Of a DNA stretch of 43,399 nt, positions 7,370 through 14,362 are shown piece after piece. Made by a program: the position numbers and the translations under genes. The notes below the pieces were generated by a model, which saw only the letters and a list, made by a program, of their open reading frames with translations, had not been told where the DNA came from and did not search any database. The stretch covers positions 1 to 43,399 of IMG/VR virus record IMGVR_UViG_3300017963_000393, one strand, 5' to 3'. Position 1 is the stretch's first letter; the number at the start of each line of letters is the position of its first letter. This DNA comes from a virus.

Positions 7370-7399
7370 GCCCGTATCCTGTTGAGGTTGCGGGCTTTT
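7370..7399 (+). terminator. rho-independent terminator
   Basis: Arms GCCCGTATCC (7370-7379) and GGTTGCGGGC (7386-7395) pair at nine of ten positions (one of them G-U) around a 6-base loop and are followed by TTTT. It sits 17 bp after the AT-hook protein gene and ends the 5276-7352 transcript before the resolvase promoter. Confidence 0.8.
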
Positions 7400-7416
7400 C
7401 TTGTCCCATAAATTGA

Positions 7417-7445
7417 TTGCTATTGATTGCATTTGATGGTATAAA
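7417..7445 (+). promoter_or_regulatory. sigma70-type promoter for the recombinase gene
   Basis: -35 TTGCTA (7417-7422), 17-bp spacer, -10 TATAAA (7440-7445), about 20 bp before ATG 7466. It lies just past a terminator, so the following genes need their own promoter. TTGATTGC is repeated twice (7413-7420, 7423-7430) within it and could be an operator. Confidence 0.6.
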
Positions 7446-7465
7446 ATAGGGTGAGAGGAGGCCCT

Positions 7466-8053
7466 ATGTTAGCCATCTACCGCCGCGTTTCCACAGAAGA
7501 TCAATCCAGTCAAGCCCAAGCCGCCGAAATCGACCGCTACCTACAGCGTGAGCGCCCCGGCCAGCCCTACACCGTCTACGAGGACCACGGCATGTCAGGT
7601 GCCAGACGTGACCGCCCCGGTGTCGCACTGCTTTTGGACGCTTGCCGGTCGGGCGAGGTGACAGAGGTAATCGTTTACAAGTTGGACCGCCTGACTCGCG
7701 GCGGGGCCGCCGAGGCCGTAAAGCTGATTCACCGCCTCGACGAGCTGGGCGTAAAATTTACGTCCATTGCAGAGCCTCATTTTTCCCACGGCTCGCCGTT
7801 TCGTATGGGCATGATCGCCATGTTCGGCGAGGTCGCTCAGTTAGAGCGTAATAATATTCTCGATCGCACCAGGGCGGGTATCGCAGCCGCTCGTGAGCGA
7901 GGTGTGCGTTTCGGTGCGCCCCCACAGTACGGGTGTGACGACGTGTCGCGTATCCTAGAGCTGCGTCGAGCCGGGTATACCTATCGCGATATCGCTCGTG
8001 AAACTGGCATCAGCAAATCTACGGCACAACGCCTATTGACCAAACGCGCATAA
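7466..8053 (+). CDS. serine recombinase (resolvase/invertase type)
   Basis: 195 residues from ATG 7466, five bases after GGAGG; the frame extends to a GTG at 7451 that contains the SD and is rejected. YRRVSTEDQSSQ carries the nucleophilic Ser in the usual YxRVSt context, followed by DRPGVALLLDACRSGEV, KLDRLTRG and a C-terminal helix-turn-helix (YTYRDIARETGISKSTAQRLL). The length equals small resolvases and invertases, not large serine integrases, so dimer resolution or inversion is more likely than lysogenic integration. No inverted fibre cassette is visible. It has its own promoter. Confidence 0.9.
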   Translation: MLAIYRRVSTEDQSSQAQAAEIDRYLQRERPGQPYTVYEDHGMSGARRDRPGVALLLDACRSGEVTEVIVYKLDRLTRGGAAEAVKLIHRLDELGVKFTSIAEPHFSHGSPFRMGMIAMFGEVAQLERNNILDRTRAGIAAARERGVRFGAPPQYGCDDVSRILELRRAGYTYRDIARETGISKSTAQRLLTKRA

Positions 8054-8067
8054 ATTTATATTCATTC

Positions 8068-8088
8068 AAAATCAATTAAATTGGTTTT
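8068..8088. promoter_or_regulatory. palindrome in the SSB leader
   Basis: Arms AAAATCAATT and AATTGGTTTT pair at all ten positions (one G-U) around a single A, ending 10 bp before the SSB start codon. It could be an operator or a weak RNA hairpin near the ribosome site; autoregulation is conceivable but not shown. Confidence 0.4.
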
Positions 8089-8098
8089 GGAGAATATC

Positions 8099-8464
8099 AT
8101 GGCATCTGTAAACAAGATCATCCTCGTCGGTAACCTCGGCTCAAAACCTGAGCTGCGCCACGCCGGTCAAACCCCGGTCACAACTCTCAACATCGCGACC
8201 ACAGAAAAGTGGAAATCAAAGGACGGCGAGCCTTGCGAGGAAACGACTTGGCACTACGTCGACGTGTGGGGGGCGCAGGCCGAAAATGCGTGCAAGTATC
8301 TCGACAAGGGCCGACAGGTTTACGTCGAGGGTAGCTTGCGTAAAGAGAAGTATGAGAAAGACGGCGTGGAGAAAGAGTCTACGAAGGTACGTGCTAACAC
8401 GGTTCAGTACCTGGGTGGAAACCCGAACGCTCAGTCTGGCGCGAGTGAGAAACCACCGTTTTGA
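8099..8464 (+). CDS. ssb: single-stranded DNA-binding protein
   Basis: 121 residues from ATG 8099 (MASVNKIILVGNLG) with GGAG upstream. The OB-fold hallmarks of bacterial SSB are present: VNKIILVGNLGSKPELR, WHYVDVWGAQAENACKYLDKG and GRQVYVEGSLR. The linker is very short and the tip is SEKPPF, keeping the terminal PPF but lacking the acidic run that bacterial SSBs use to recruit partners. It protects single strands in the replication and RecE/RecT pathways encoded upstream. Confidence 0.93.
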   Translation: MASVNKIILVGNLGSKPELRHAGQTPVTTLNIATTEKWKSKDGEPCEETTWHYVDVWGAQAENACKYLDKGRQVYVEGSLRKEKYEKDGVEKESTKVRANTVQYLGGNPNAQSGASEKPPF

Positions 8465-8490
8465 GAACCCATAAATTGAAAGGATAATAT

Positions 8491-9078
8491 ATGTTCGGTT
8501 TTGACGCAGATAAGAGAAAAAGATTGAAGGGCCTGGAGATGCAAATCATTGAAATCCAGGGTCAGAAACGAGAGATGGAAATTGAGCTGAAAAACCAGCA
8601 GCTCGATCTCGGCAACAAAAAGCGTGAGCAAGATGCTGTACTGGCTGAAGTAAAACACCAGTTCAAGCTAGACCTGCAAGAAAAGGAAGCGAATTTTGCG
8701 CGGGCGGAAAAAGAGTGGAAAGAAGATAAGGCACGGTTGGAGGCGCAGTTCATAGAGGATAAAGAACGCGCCATGGAAGACATTAAGAAACGTGCTGAGA
8801 TCGATCAAGTTGAGCTGAAAACGATGATGAAGCTGGAAGCTGAGCAAAGAATTGCCAAAGCTATGCTCGATGCGGAGAAGAAAGTCATCGTTAAGGATGC
8901 CGAGATTTCTGATCTGAAAAAGACTCACGCCGAGCAACTCGCGCAGCTAAAGTCCGACCTGGCTAAAGAGCACTACGATAACTTGCAGGCGACATGTGGA
9001 ACCCCCTTTTTTTTAAGCTGCGAGAAGAGCCTCTCTTGGCTACGTAAGACTATTCGGGGAAATCCTCGTGCTGCTTGA
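8491..9078 (+). CDS. long coiled-coil protein
   Basis: 195 residues, of which about 5-165 are a nearly continuous highly charged helix (many E, K, Q, R; few G or P), so a rod-like dimer is likely. It has a clear SD (AAAGGATAAT). The last 25 residues switch abruptly to TPFFLSCEKSLSWLRK after a run of five C and nine T (9002-9015). That homopolymer is a likely place for slippage or a sequence error, so the true C-terminus is uncertain. No family recognised. Confidence 0.7.
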   Translation: MFGFDADKRKRLKGLEMQIIEIQGQKREMEIELKNQQLDLGNKKREQDAVLAEVKHQFKLDLQEKEANFARAEKEWKEDKARLEAQFIEDKERAMEDIKKRAEIDQVELKTMMKLEAEQRIAKAMLDAEKKVIVKDAEISDLKKTHAEQLAQLKSDLAKEHYDNLQATCGTPFFLSCEKSLSWLRKTIRGNPRAA

Positions 9079-9242
9079 TATTTTTCAGCAAACATCCAAA
9101 TTAATTAGGATTTTAGTGGTGAATTTTTCGACGTCGTATATAGACGGCATAGGTCGCGGTTGCGATCTATGTGTTTGATAAACGAGGGAAGGCTCAATTG
9201 CAGGAGACCAGGGTGATTTGCCGATGGTCGAGAAAGGGAAGC

Positions 9243-9698
9243 ATGAATCAGGAAGTTGAGAGATGGAAGCCTGTAAGAAAGGATCGCTATGATCCTCCTT
9301 TTTTGCACTACTCAGTTTTCAGCGCAATAGAACCCACACATGACTACCGCAATGATGGCTGGACAGCCACGATTATCGGTGTCGAATCTCTTCGAGAGAT
9401 CTTTCCGGATGGTGAAGCGAATGATCTGAATTTCATAATGTTTGGGACTAGTGGCGTCCATGGCTCTTATGGGAGTCTAGAAGGCATCCGCGCGAGTGTT
9501 GAGAAGTATGGCTTCGAAGACATGGGAGAAGACTGGCCAGAAGACTACGAAGGAAGAACTATCACATTTCTGGTTGTGCATCCACGAATAGTCGCTCTGA
9601 GATACGGTAATGTGCAGGTCACAAGCATGGATGATGTTGAGTTCTTAGAGAAGTTGGCGTCATCAAGTGCTGAAGCTATTAAAGATTATTTCGTATAA
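9243..9698 (+). CDS. hypothetical protein (151 aa)
   Basis: Start taken at ATG 9243 (MNQEVERWKP) with AAAGGGAAGC ahead; the frame is open upstream to 9171. The sequence is a soluble alpha/beta protein with conserved-looking stretches DYRNDGWTATIIGVESL and GRTITFLVVHPRIVALRYG. No family is recognised. The 164 bp before it (9079-9242) carries no gene or convincing promoter. It opens a run of small orphan genes. Confidence 0.65.
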   Translation: MNQEVERWKPVRKDRYDPPFLHYSVFSAIEPTHDYRNDGWTATIIGVESLREIFPDGEANDLNFIMFGTSGVHGSYGSLEGIRASVEKYGFEDMGEDWPEDYEGRTITFLVVHPRIVALRYGNVQVTSMDDVEFLEKLASSSAEAIKDYFV

Positions 9699-9703
9699 CG
9701 AAT

Positions 9704-9949
9704 ATGGGCATGGCACAAGTACACAACAAAAGACAATTAGCGGCTTACGCCGTAACCTGGCAAGCGACACTCGACACTGATCGGGAATGGCCGGATTGTC
9801 CTGTCGATGGGTGTGAAAACAAGATCTGTTTAGCGCTGGCAAGTGACAAATGTTTTCCGCATACAGTGGATAGGCATACAAAAAAAATCATTGAAGACTT
9901 GGATGTCGTCGAGTCTGCCAAGGAGCCAGCTTTAATAGATGTTAAATGA
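9704..9949 (+). CDS. small Cys/His-rich protein (81 aa)
   Basis: 81 residues from ATG 9704 (a second ATG two codons later is possible; the SD is weak for both). CPVDGCENKICLALASDKCF followed by PHTVDRHTKK offers four Cys and two His for metal binding. Unknown family. The stop overlaps the next gene by 11 bases. Confidence 0.6.
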   Translation: MGMAQVHNKRQLAAYAVTWQATLDTDREWPDCPVDGCENKICLALASDKCFPHTVDRHTKKIIEDLDVVESAKEPALIDVK

Positions 9950-10115
9950 CGATCATGACATGCAAACTCGCTGCCCGGTTTGTGAACGAAGGTTAGAGAT
10001 TGTGAATCGGGTGGCATTCTGCCCAGAAACTAAATGCAAGTATAACGATAGGGCGGTAGGAAAACCGCATTCAGGTCGGTTTGCGAATATACAGGTGAAT
10101 TATGAAGATTGTTAA
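9939..10115 (+). CDS. 58-residue zinc-ribbon miniprotein
   Basis: ATG 9939 (MLNDDHDMQTRCPVCERR). CPVC and CPETKC form a CxxC...CxxxxC arrangement typical of small zinc ribbons. It overlaps both neighbours (9949 and 10102). Function unknown; one of several tiny Cys-rich proteins in this part of the genome. Confidence 0.6.
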   Translation: MLNDDHDMQTRCPVCERRLEIVNRVAFCPETKCKYNDRAVGKPHSGRFANIQVNYEDC

Positions 10116-10332
10116 AGAGCTTGAGATTAAGATTCCTTCGGTTCCAAACTTTATTATTTTGGAATCAAAGGAAGTATATAGTCGGAAAGATGGTCCGCCT
10201 TCAATCCCTGTTGGTGATTTATCTGACGAACAACTGAAAGAGGTTGCTGCTTTATGGACTTCAGAGTTGTTGCGCAAAGCTGACGAACAGCGTTCACGAT
10301 CAGGTAGAGGTTCAATAACCGGGAGGGTCTGA
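10102..10332 (+). CDS. hypothetical protein (76 aa)
   Basis: Starts at ATG 10102 behind AGGTGAATT (MKIVKELEIKIPSVPNF). Strand-rich first half, then a helix with PVGDLSDEQLKEVAALW, and a basic Arg/Ser tail (RSRSGRGSITGR) that could contact nucleic acid. No family recognised. The next gene begins three bases after its stop. Confidence 0.65.
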   Translation: MKIVKELEIKIPSVPNFIILESKEVYSRKDGPPSIPVGDLSDEQLKEVAALWTSELLRKADEQRSRSGRGSITGRV

Positions 10333-10335
10333 ACC

Positions 10336-10608
10336 TTGGATGAGACTATTAAAATATTTTGTTTTGGCGACAACCCCCACGATTGGATTGCGTCTAAAGA
10401 CGAAGCGGGAGCTTGGTCGGTGTTGCGGGAAATGATCGGTTATGAAGCTGAAGACTACGACAAGCCGCAATGTGTTTCGGATGACAGATTGGATGTTTTG
10501 AAGTTCTGCGATGAGGATGGAAAGTACCTTGGGACATTTCGCGAAGAGCTTGATCGTCAATTGGGTTTGGGAAAGAATCCGCCGTTTTACTTTGCGGGTA
10601 CGGAATAG
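10336..10608 (+). CDS. hypothetical acidic protein (90 aa), TTG start
   Basis: TTG 10336 lies nine bases after GGGAGG; no ATG in this frame gives a sensible start. The product is acidic (NPHDWIASKDEAGAWSV..., EAEDYDKPQ), soluble and unrecognised. Confidence 0.65.
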   Translation: MDETIKIFCFGDNPHDWIASKDEAGAWSVLREMIGYEAEDYDKPQCVSDDRLDVLKFCDEDGKYLGTFREELDRQLGLGKNPPFYFAGTE

Positions 10609-10637
10609 AGATTTTCAAAATACAGGAGGTGCTGAAC

Positions 10638-10775
10638 TTGAATACCGGAAATTGGCGGCATTGGATTTTACATAGACTGTTCTATGGAGAACAAACTATT
10701 GAGTGGGATTCTCATGATGACGTGTATCGTTGTGTGAAGTGCCGATGCGCTGTCGTTAACACAAGTTCAAAATAG
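10638..10775 (+). CDS. 45-residue Cys-rich protein, TTG start
   Basis: TTG 10638 is seven bases after a perfect AGGAGGT. The protein starts MNTGNWRHWILHRLFYGE and ends with YRCVKCRCAVV, holding CxxCxC plus upstream His residues, compatible with one zinc. It resembles the product at 6920-7057 in length and layout. Unknown role. Confidence 0.6.
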   Translation: MNTGNWRHWILHRLFYGEQTIEWDSHDDVYRCVKCRCAVVNTSSK

Positions 10776-10786
10776 AGGACTTTAAA

Positions 10787-10933
10787 TTGATCGATTGGTT
10801 GAGCGCGACAACTGAGGTTCCCCGATATGCCCCCTTGCTATGTTTCTTGGGGGGAGTAGTTGTCATGAACTGGGTTGAGGATTTTTTCGGGGTTGTCGGT
10901 TATCTCGTTCGCCTTTTCAAGATACGTCAATAA
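10787..10933 (+). CDS. 48-residue membrane protein, TTG start
   Basis: TTG 10787 follows AGAGGACTTTAAA. The product has a hydrophobic centre (YAPLLCFLGGVVVMNW) suitable for one membrane pass and a second, weaker apolar segment (FFGVVGYLVRLF). Function unknown. The 58 bases after it, up to 10992, hold no clear gene. Confidence 0.5.
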   Translation: MIDWLSATTEVPRYAPLLCFLGGVVVMNWVEDFFGVVGYLVRLFKIRQ

Positions 10934-10991
10934 ACACAGCGACCAATGGAAAGCCGAGATACGGTCTCTACAAAAACGAATCAGGTGATTT

Positions 10992-11198
10992 ATGAGGGTT
11001 CAATTTTGTGTGAACAGCGGAGCTAACATTCACTCAACCAAGGAAAGCGGGTGGTTTGATCCGGTGAAGGATTTAAACTATGCACCAGGTGAGTGGGAAG
11101 CAATGAGCGACGATGAGAAATGGAAAGAGGCTGAACGCTGGGCAAGTGAGTACATCGAAATATACTATGAGGAAGATCATTCAGAGGGTGGTGACTAA
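10992..11198 (+). CDS. DUF7167-like small phage protein (68 aa)
   Basis: ATG 10992 behind AGGTGATTT. The opening VQFCVNSGANIHSTKESG (SGAN.HS motif) resembles a widespread small phage protein family that I associate with DUF7167, of unknown function. The rest is acidic with SDDEKWKEAERWASEY. The stop overlaps the next ATG (TAATG). Confidence 0.7.
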   Translation: MRVQFCVNSGANIHSTKESGWFDPVKDLNYAPGEWEAMSDDEKWKEAERWASEYIEIYYEEDHSEGGD

Positions 11199-11371
11199 TG
11201 AACGATCAAGAAAAATACTGGATGAAGATCGGGCCTGAAATATGCGAATACTGCGAAGGTAAGCTGGTCAACTTTTACTGCCCAAAGTGCGAAAGGTATT
11301 GGAGTATAAAAAGACTGAGATGGGATAGTAAGTTTCACGACATGCAATACGAAGATTTGAGTAGGGAATGA
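11198..11371 (+). CDS. 57-residue zinc-ribbon protein
   Basis: ATG 11198 (MNDQEKYWMKIGPE). ICEYCEG and YCPKCER give a clean CxxC-x11-CxxC zinc ribbon followed by a basic/aromatic helix. It overlaps both neighbours by one to four bases. Probably binds nucleic acid or a host protein; role unknown. Confidence 0.65.
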   Translation: MNDQEKYWMKIGPEICEYCEGKLVNFYCPKCERYWSIKRLRWDSKFHDMQYEDLSRE

Positions 11372-11523
11372 AGAAAGACAAGTACACCAACTTCGGAATC
11401 CGAATACCAAAAGAGTCGAAGCCGTGGGCCATGATTATCGCTTGGGTCATCGTCATGGCTTGCAGCTTGTACCTAATCGGCCTGATAGCCGAACAATTTG
11501 AAGGGAGGGTGGAGTGGCCGTGA
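11368..11523 (+). CDS. 51-residue membrane protein
   Basis: ATG 11368 overlaps the zinc-ribbon stop. A basic N-terminus (MKKDKYTNFGIRIPKESKP) precedes one membrane helix (WAMIIAWVIVMACSLYLIGLI) and a short acidic tail, so N-in, C-out topology is expected. Directly followed, with overlap, by a candidate lipoprotein. The two could act as a pair at the envelope. Confidence 0.6.
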   Translation: MKKDKYTNFGIRIPKESKPWAMIIAWVIVMACSLYLIGLIAEQFEGRVEWP

Positions 11524-11786
11524 AGAAACATTATGGGACTTGGTGGTGGCGCACCTTATGTCCAGGCGTGTTAACAGTTATAATGCTATGTGGGTGTGGC
11601 GACGAGCCCATACGTACAGCAAAGATGAGCAAGTTCACAGGTAAACAAGTATTATTAAGCAACGATTATATTGCCTATAGGCCATGGCAGCCAACTGGCA
11701 CGATGGAGGGAGAGCGTTATGGATCTATACAAGAAGTTTCAGAACTTCGAGAAAAATCTTGCCAGCGAGCAACGTGCTCGCCCTAA
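11514..11786 (+). CDS. candidate lipoprotein (90 aa), GTG start
   Basis: GTG 11514 behind GGGAGGGTGGA. The N-terminal region has Lys residues, then hydrophobic VLTVIMLCGCG with a lipobox-like end at LCGC, so signal peptidase II processing is plausible though the -1/-2 residues are not ideal. The mature part is short and contains three prolines. Phage lipoproteins are often outer spanins or superinfection-exclusion factors; it lies away from the lysis genes, so exclusion is as likely. The tail overlaps the next gene by 68 bases. Confidence 0.55.
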   Translation: MAVKKHYGTWWWRTLCPGVLTVIMLCGCGDEPIRTAKMSKFTGKQVLLSNDYIAYRPWQPTGTMEGERYGSIQEVSELREKSCQRATCSP

Positions 11787-11928
11787 GCGAAGGCTTGACA
11801 GAATAAACGATCGCTTGGCACCCTGGGAAATAGCAACGTCACCACAAAGCGAAAAATACAGGGAAGGCTGGGACAGAATCTTTGGGGCTAAAACCAGAAA
11901 CACTGTTCAGGATGAAGGTGCTTCGTGA
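11719..11928 (+). CDS. hypothetical basic helical protein (69 aa)
   Basis: ATG 11719 (MDLYKKFQNFEKNL) after GGAGGGAGAGCGTT. Rich in Arg and Lys (EQRARPKRRLDRINDRLAP), mostly helical, and ends FGAKTRNTVQDEGAS. Not recognised. Overlaps both the lipoprotein gene and the nuclease gene. Confidence 0.6.
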   Translation: MDLYKKFQNFEKNLASEQRARPKRRLDRINDRLAPWEIATSPQSEKYREGWDRIFGAKTRNTVQDEGAS

Positions 11929-12262
11929 CCTTAAAGACCTCGGTATCTACTTCTTTGCAGTCCAACAAAAGTCCATGCGTGGGGATGCCGATTATTGCCT
12001 CTGTATCAGCGGACGGTTTGTTAGTCTTGAGCTTAAGGCTACCCGTCGTAGTCGTATTGAAAAACTCCAACTATATAAGCTACATTGCATCGAACGCAAC
12101 GGGGGAGTGGCAATTGTCACCTGCCCGGAAAATTGGGAAACCGTTATCAGTTACCTATCCGATTTGAGAGAGAACCCACAGGGAGATAAGCCATGTCATT
12201 TGAAGTTACCCACGAGACACTCAGCAAGCCTCAGTTCCGCACGGGGCTCAACAAAATCCTGA
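11882..12262 (+). CDS. PD-(D/E)XK nuclease, VRR-NUC/resolvase-like
   Basis: Start taken at TTG 11882 so the family's first helix (KPETLFRMKVLRDLKDLG) is kept; ATG 11912 is an alternative. The core is GDADYCLCISGRFVSLELKA, giving D and ExK, followed by KLQLYKLHCIERNGGVAIVT, typical of phage VRR-NUC-like and Holliday-junction-type nucleases. It is the second such enzyme in this genome. The last 23 codons overlap the next gene. Likely works on recombination or packaging intermediates. Confidence 0.8.
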   Translation: MGLKPETLFRMKVLRDLKDLGIYFFAVQQKSMRGDADYCLCISGRFVSLELKATRRSRIEKLQLYKLHCIERNGGVAIVTCPENWETVISYLSDLRENPQGDKPCHLKLPTRHSASLSSARGSTKS

Positions 12263-12585
12263 ACGCGGAAATCAAAGATTTCAAAACCGCATACCACATC
12301 GGTCGCATCGGTGACTTGCTGGAACAAAAACATCGAGAGGCAAAACGTACGTTTGAGAAATTGGCAAAAAGCCATGATGTTTACAAAGAAGTCCTATCCA
12401 ATAGCCCAATACCAGAAGACAAGAAAGAGGCGTGGGAAAAGGCGAATAAAGATTTTTTGGCCCACCCTGTTAAAGTAGAGAAGAGAAAGATCCGAGCAAA
12501 AGAAATATCTGATGTCGGCCTGTCTCCCCTTGAGGTCGTCGCCTTGGAGTCCATCATCGATGGAATTGACGCAATTACAGATTAA
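12193..12585 (+). CDS. helical phage protein, DUF1617-like
   Basis: 130 residues from ATG 12193 with GGGAGATAAGCC ahead. Almost entirely helical and charged. The layout (short strand, long helix pair EIKDFKTAYHIGRIGDLLEQ and REAKRTFEKL..., then VEVVAL-type end) resembles a small family common near phage lysis or head genes (DUF1617-like), stated from pattern only. Function not known. Confidence 0.6.
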   Translation: MSFEVTHETLSKPQFRTGLNKILNAEIKDFKTAYHIGRIGDLLEQKHREAKRTFEKLAKSHDVYKEVLSNSPIPEDKKEAWEKANKDFLAHPVKVEKRKIRAKEISDVGLSPLEVVALESIIDGIDAITD

Positions 12586-12832
12586 ACTCCTCTGGGCCAT
12601 CGGGGGCTTCCTCGGTGGCTCCCTCCTCTCCCTTTGCACCGCATACTTTGTAACGATACGTGACATAGCCTTCATTAAGGGCCAGCTCCAAAGCCTGCTA
12701 AAGCTCGACAAGACACTTGCCGAAACGAACCGCAGTATCGTTATTTTGGACCGCAACCAAATCACGCTGAAAAAAGACGTGGACGCGGCCCACAATTCTA
12801 TTCGGGAGCTGAAAAAAGCATCCGGTCAGTAA
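12560..12832 (+). CDS. membrane-anchored coiled-coil protein
   Basis: 90 residues from ATG 12560 (MELTQLQIKLLW), GGAG ten bases upstream. One membrane helix (LLWAIGGFLGGSLLSLCTAYF), then a heptad region (LQSLLKLDKTLAETNRSI...). This resembles XhlA-type or inner-spanin-like lysis accessory proteins. It is first in a tight group with the holin candidate and the muralytic enzyme. Confidence 0.65.
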   Translation: MELTQLQIKLLWAIGGFLGGSLLSLCTAYFVTIRDIAFIKGQLQSLLKLDKTLAETNRSIVILDRNQITLKKDVDAAHNSIRELKKASGQ

Positions 12833-12842
12833 AGGGGACACC

Positions 12843-13091
12843 ATGATTACCGAGCTAGTCGTCAGCTTGCTTGCCGCCAACCCTACGTTTGCCACGTTCA
12901 TCACGATCGTCGGTCTTTTGCGTGCCATCAACAAACCGCTTTTTGCTACAATACAGGCCATCGTTGATAAGACCGAAACCAAGATTGATAACCAGTGGTG
13001 GGAGCGTGTGCAGGCCCATCCGGCCATGAAGTCATTTCTCTGGCTGCTCGACTGGGGGGCTTCGGTGAAATTCCCTAAGGGTAAGAAATGA
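12843..13091 (+). CDS. holin candidate
   Basis: 82 residues from ATG 12843 with AAAGGGGACACC ahead. Hydrophobic N-terminal helix (VVSLLAANPTFATFITIVGLL), an amphipathic middle, and WLLDWGASVKFPKGKK with a basic end. Size, charge and position right before the transglycosylase (ATGA overlap) fit a holin or a membrane partner of lysis; family identity is not certain. Confidence 0.6.
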   Translation: MITELVVSLLAANPTFATFITIVGLLRAINKPLFATIQAIVDKTETKIDNQWWERVQAHPAMKSFLWLLDWGASVKFPKGKK

Positions 13092-13555
13092 AATACCGCA
13101 AGGAAGTCAAACAAGCAGCTCAGGAGCATGGTTTTAACCCAGCCCTGATTTATGCGATTTGCATGAAAGAGTCCTCGATGGACCCCTGGGCGATGCGGTT
13201 TGAGCCGGGTTGGCGTTGGTGGTTACACCCAATCGAGTGGGCTCGACGTGTACGGGTCACGTCTAAGACCGAGAGAATTGCCCAGCAGTGCTCCTGGGGG
13301 CTTATGCAAATCATGGGGACTGTTGCCCGTGAGCGCGGATTTACGGGCGACATTCCCCAACTCTGCGACGTGCAGACTAACTTGCGGTATGGCTGCCTAC
13401 ACGTTAAGCATTTATTTTCCCGCTATACAGACGTAAGGGCCGTTCTGAGCTCCTATAATACAGGAAGGCCCAACACCAGTGTGGGTCGGGCCTATGCTGC
13501 TGACGTGCTCAAAATCATGTCTGACGTTCAATCGTCGATGACGGACGCCTCGTAG
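13088..13555 (+). CDS. endolysin: lytic transglycosylase (SLT fold)
   Basis: 155 residues. ALIYAICMKESSMDP carries the catalytic Glu in the usual ..E S..dP context. CSWGLMQIMG and LSSYNTGRPN (variants of GLMQI and AYNxG) complete the SLT/goose-type lysozyme signature. It cleaves the glycan strands of peptidoglycan. The insert around MRFEPGWRWWLHP is common in phage endolysins. No signal peptide, so it depends on the holin. The last 28 bases overlap the end of the convergent late operon. Confidence 0.88.
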   Translation: MKYRKEVKQAAQEHGFNPALIYAICMKESSMDPWAMRFEPGWRWWLHPIEWARRVRVTSKTERIAQQCSWGLMQIMGTVARERGFTGDIPQLCDVQTNLRYGCLHVKHLFSRYTDVRAVLSSYNTGRPNTSVGRAYAADVLKIMSDVQSSMTDAS

Positions 13556-13764
13556 TCGGAATCCCCTCCGGTATCCGGGGCGTCGGCGTCTAATTTCTGG
13601 GCCAATTCCCGAGGGTCATTGACGAGTTTACCCAAAAGAAGCATCTGGGAGATCTTGGGGCTTTTGCCAATGCGCTGCCCCAGGTACTCCCGTTCGTCTT
13701 CCGTGATTGTGACAGTGTTGCCGTTGACGGCCTCTGTCCTGATATATGGTACTATTCGCCCCAT
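13528..13764 (-). CDS. small virion-region protein, IVPYIR module
   Basis: 78 residues from ATG 13764 (AAGGAG six bases ahead; the in-frame ATG one codon earlier leaves too short a spacer). The N-terminus MGRIVPYIRTE is nearly the same as that of the product at 15733-16092 (MGNIVPYIRAE), and both continue TE(D/E)...YL. The remainder is acidic and disordered. Last gene of the late operon, convergent with the endolysin gene. Function unknown. Confidence 0.7.
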   Translation of the reverse strand: MGRIVPYIRTEAVNGNTVTITEDEREYLGQRIGKSPKISQMLLLGKLVNDPRELAQKLDADAPDTGGDSDYEASVIDD

Positions 13765-13780
13765 CATCTTCTCCTTAGTG

Positions 13781-14326
13781 CTATAGGTCTATTTTACGCC
13801 ACTGAGGCTCTTTAACAAGCATTTCATAGGCCATGTGTGGGTCGAGCATTTCCACGTCGCTGTAGGTCAATTTGAGGCCATCACGGCGAAACGTGTCACG
13901 GAACGCCTCGATGACTTCTTGGCAATATACGTCCTGGTTGTCGCCCCACTTGTTCTCGGAATAAGGATTGCGAATTCTTAGCTTTCGTAGTAAGCTATCA
14001 AAAGCTAACCATAGTACGGCCTTTTTGTCGTACTGACGACCCATCATTTTTTTGCCGAAAGCACAATATGCCTCGCGTTCGTCCATCGATTTTTCTATGG
14101 GCAAATACTCGAGGGCGTGGACCACGCGATTGCGCTGTTTGAACTGATGCCACCAATCTAAATCAACACCCTCAGAAAAACGACTCTCGCCAACTAGCCA
14201 ACAGCCCTGGTCTACGCCGCAAACCAATTTGTTGAATACCACAGCAAAGTGAGAGCAGTCAGTGCCTCGACCCCACCGGATCAAGGCACTGCCTGGGTTG
14301 CTACTAGTCGTCCAAACAAAAATCAT
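13781..14326 (-). CDS. permuted NlpC/P60-type hydrolase candidate
   Basis: 181 residues. DCSHFAVVFN near the start and DVYCQEVIEAF near residue 140 place His first and Cys last, the circularly permuted papain-like order of YiiX/YaeF-type NlpC/P60 proteins. These cleave amide bonds in peptidoglycan or lipids. At the far end of the virion operon it may be a tail-associated wall hydrolase or a late accessory enzyme. No signal peptide. The family call is from catalytic order and spacing only. Confidence 0.6.
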   Translation of the reverse strand: MIFVWTTSSNPGSALIRWGRGTDCSHFAVVFNKLVCGVDQGCWLVGESRFSEGVDLDWWHQFKQRNRVVHALEYLPIEKSMDEREAYCAFGKKMMGRQYDKKAVLWLAFDSLLRKLRIRNPYSENKWGDNQDVYCQEVIEAFRDTFRRDGLKLTYSDVEMLDPHMAYEMLVKEPQWRKIDL

Positions 14327-14362
14327 GGGCTATAGCTCGCCTACCTTTTTGATCGTCGAGTT

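Noticed and set aside
7466-8053. Phage integrase and lysogeny module
   Set aside because: The recombinase is the size of a resolvase, with no CI-like repressor or attachment site recognised nearby; temperate life is not supported.
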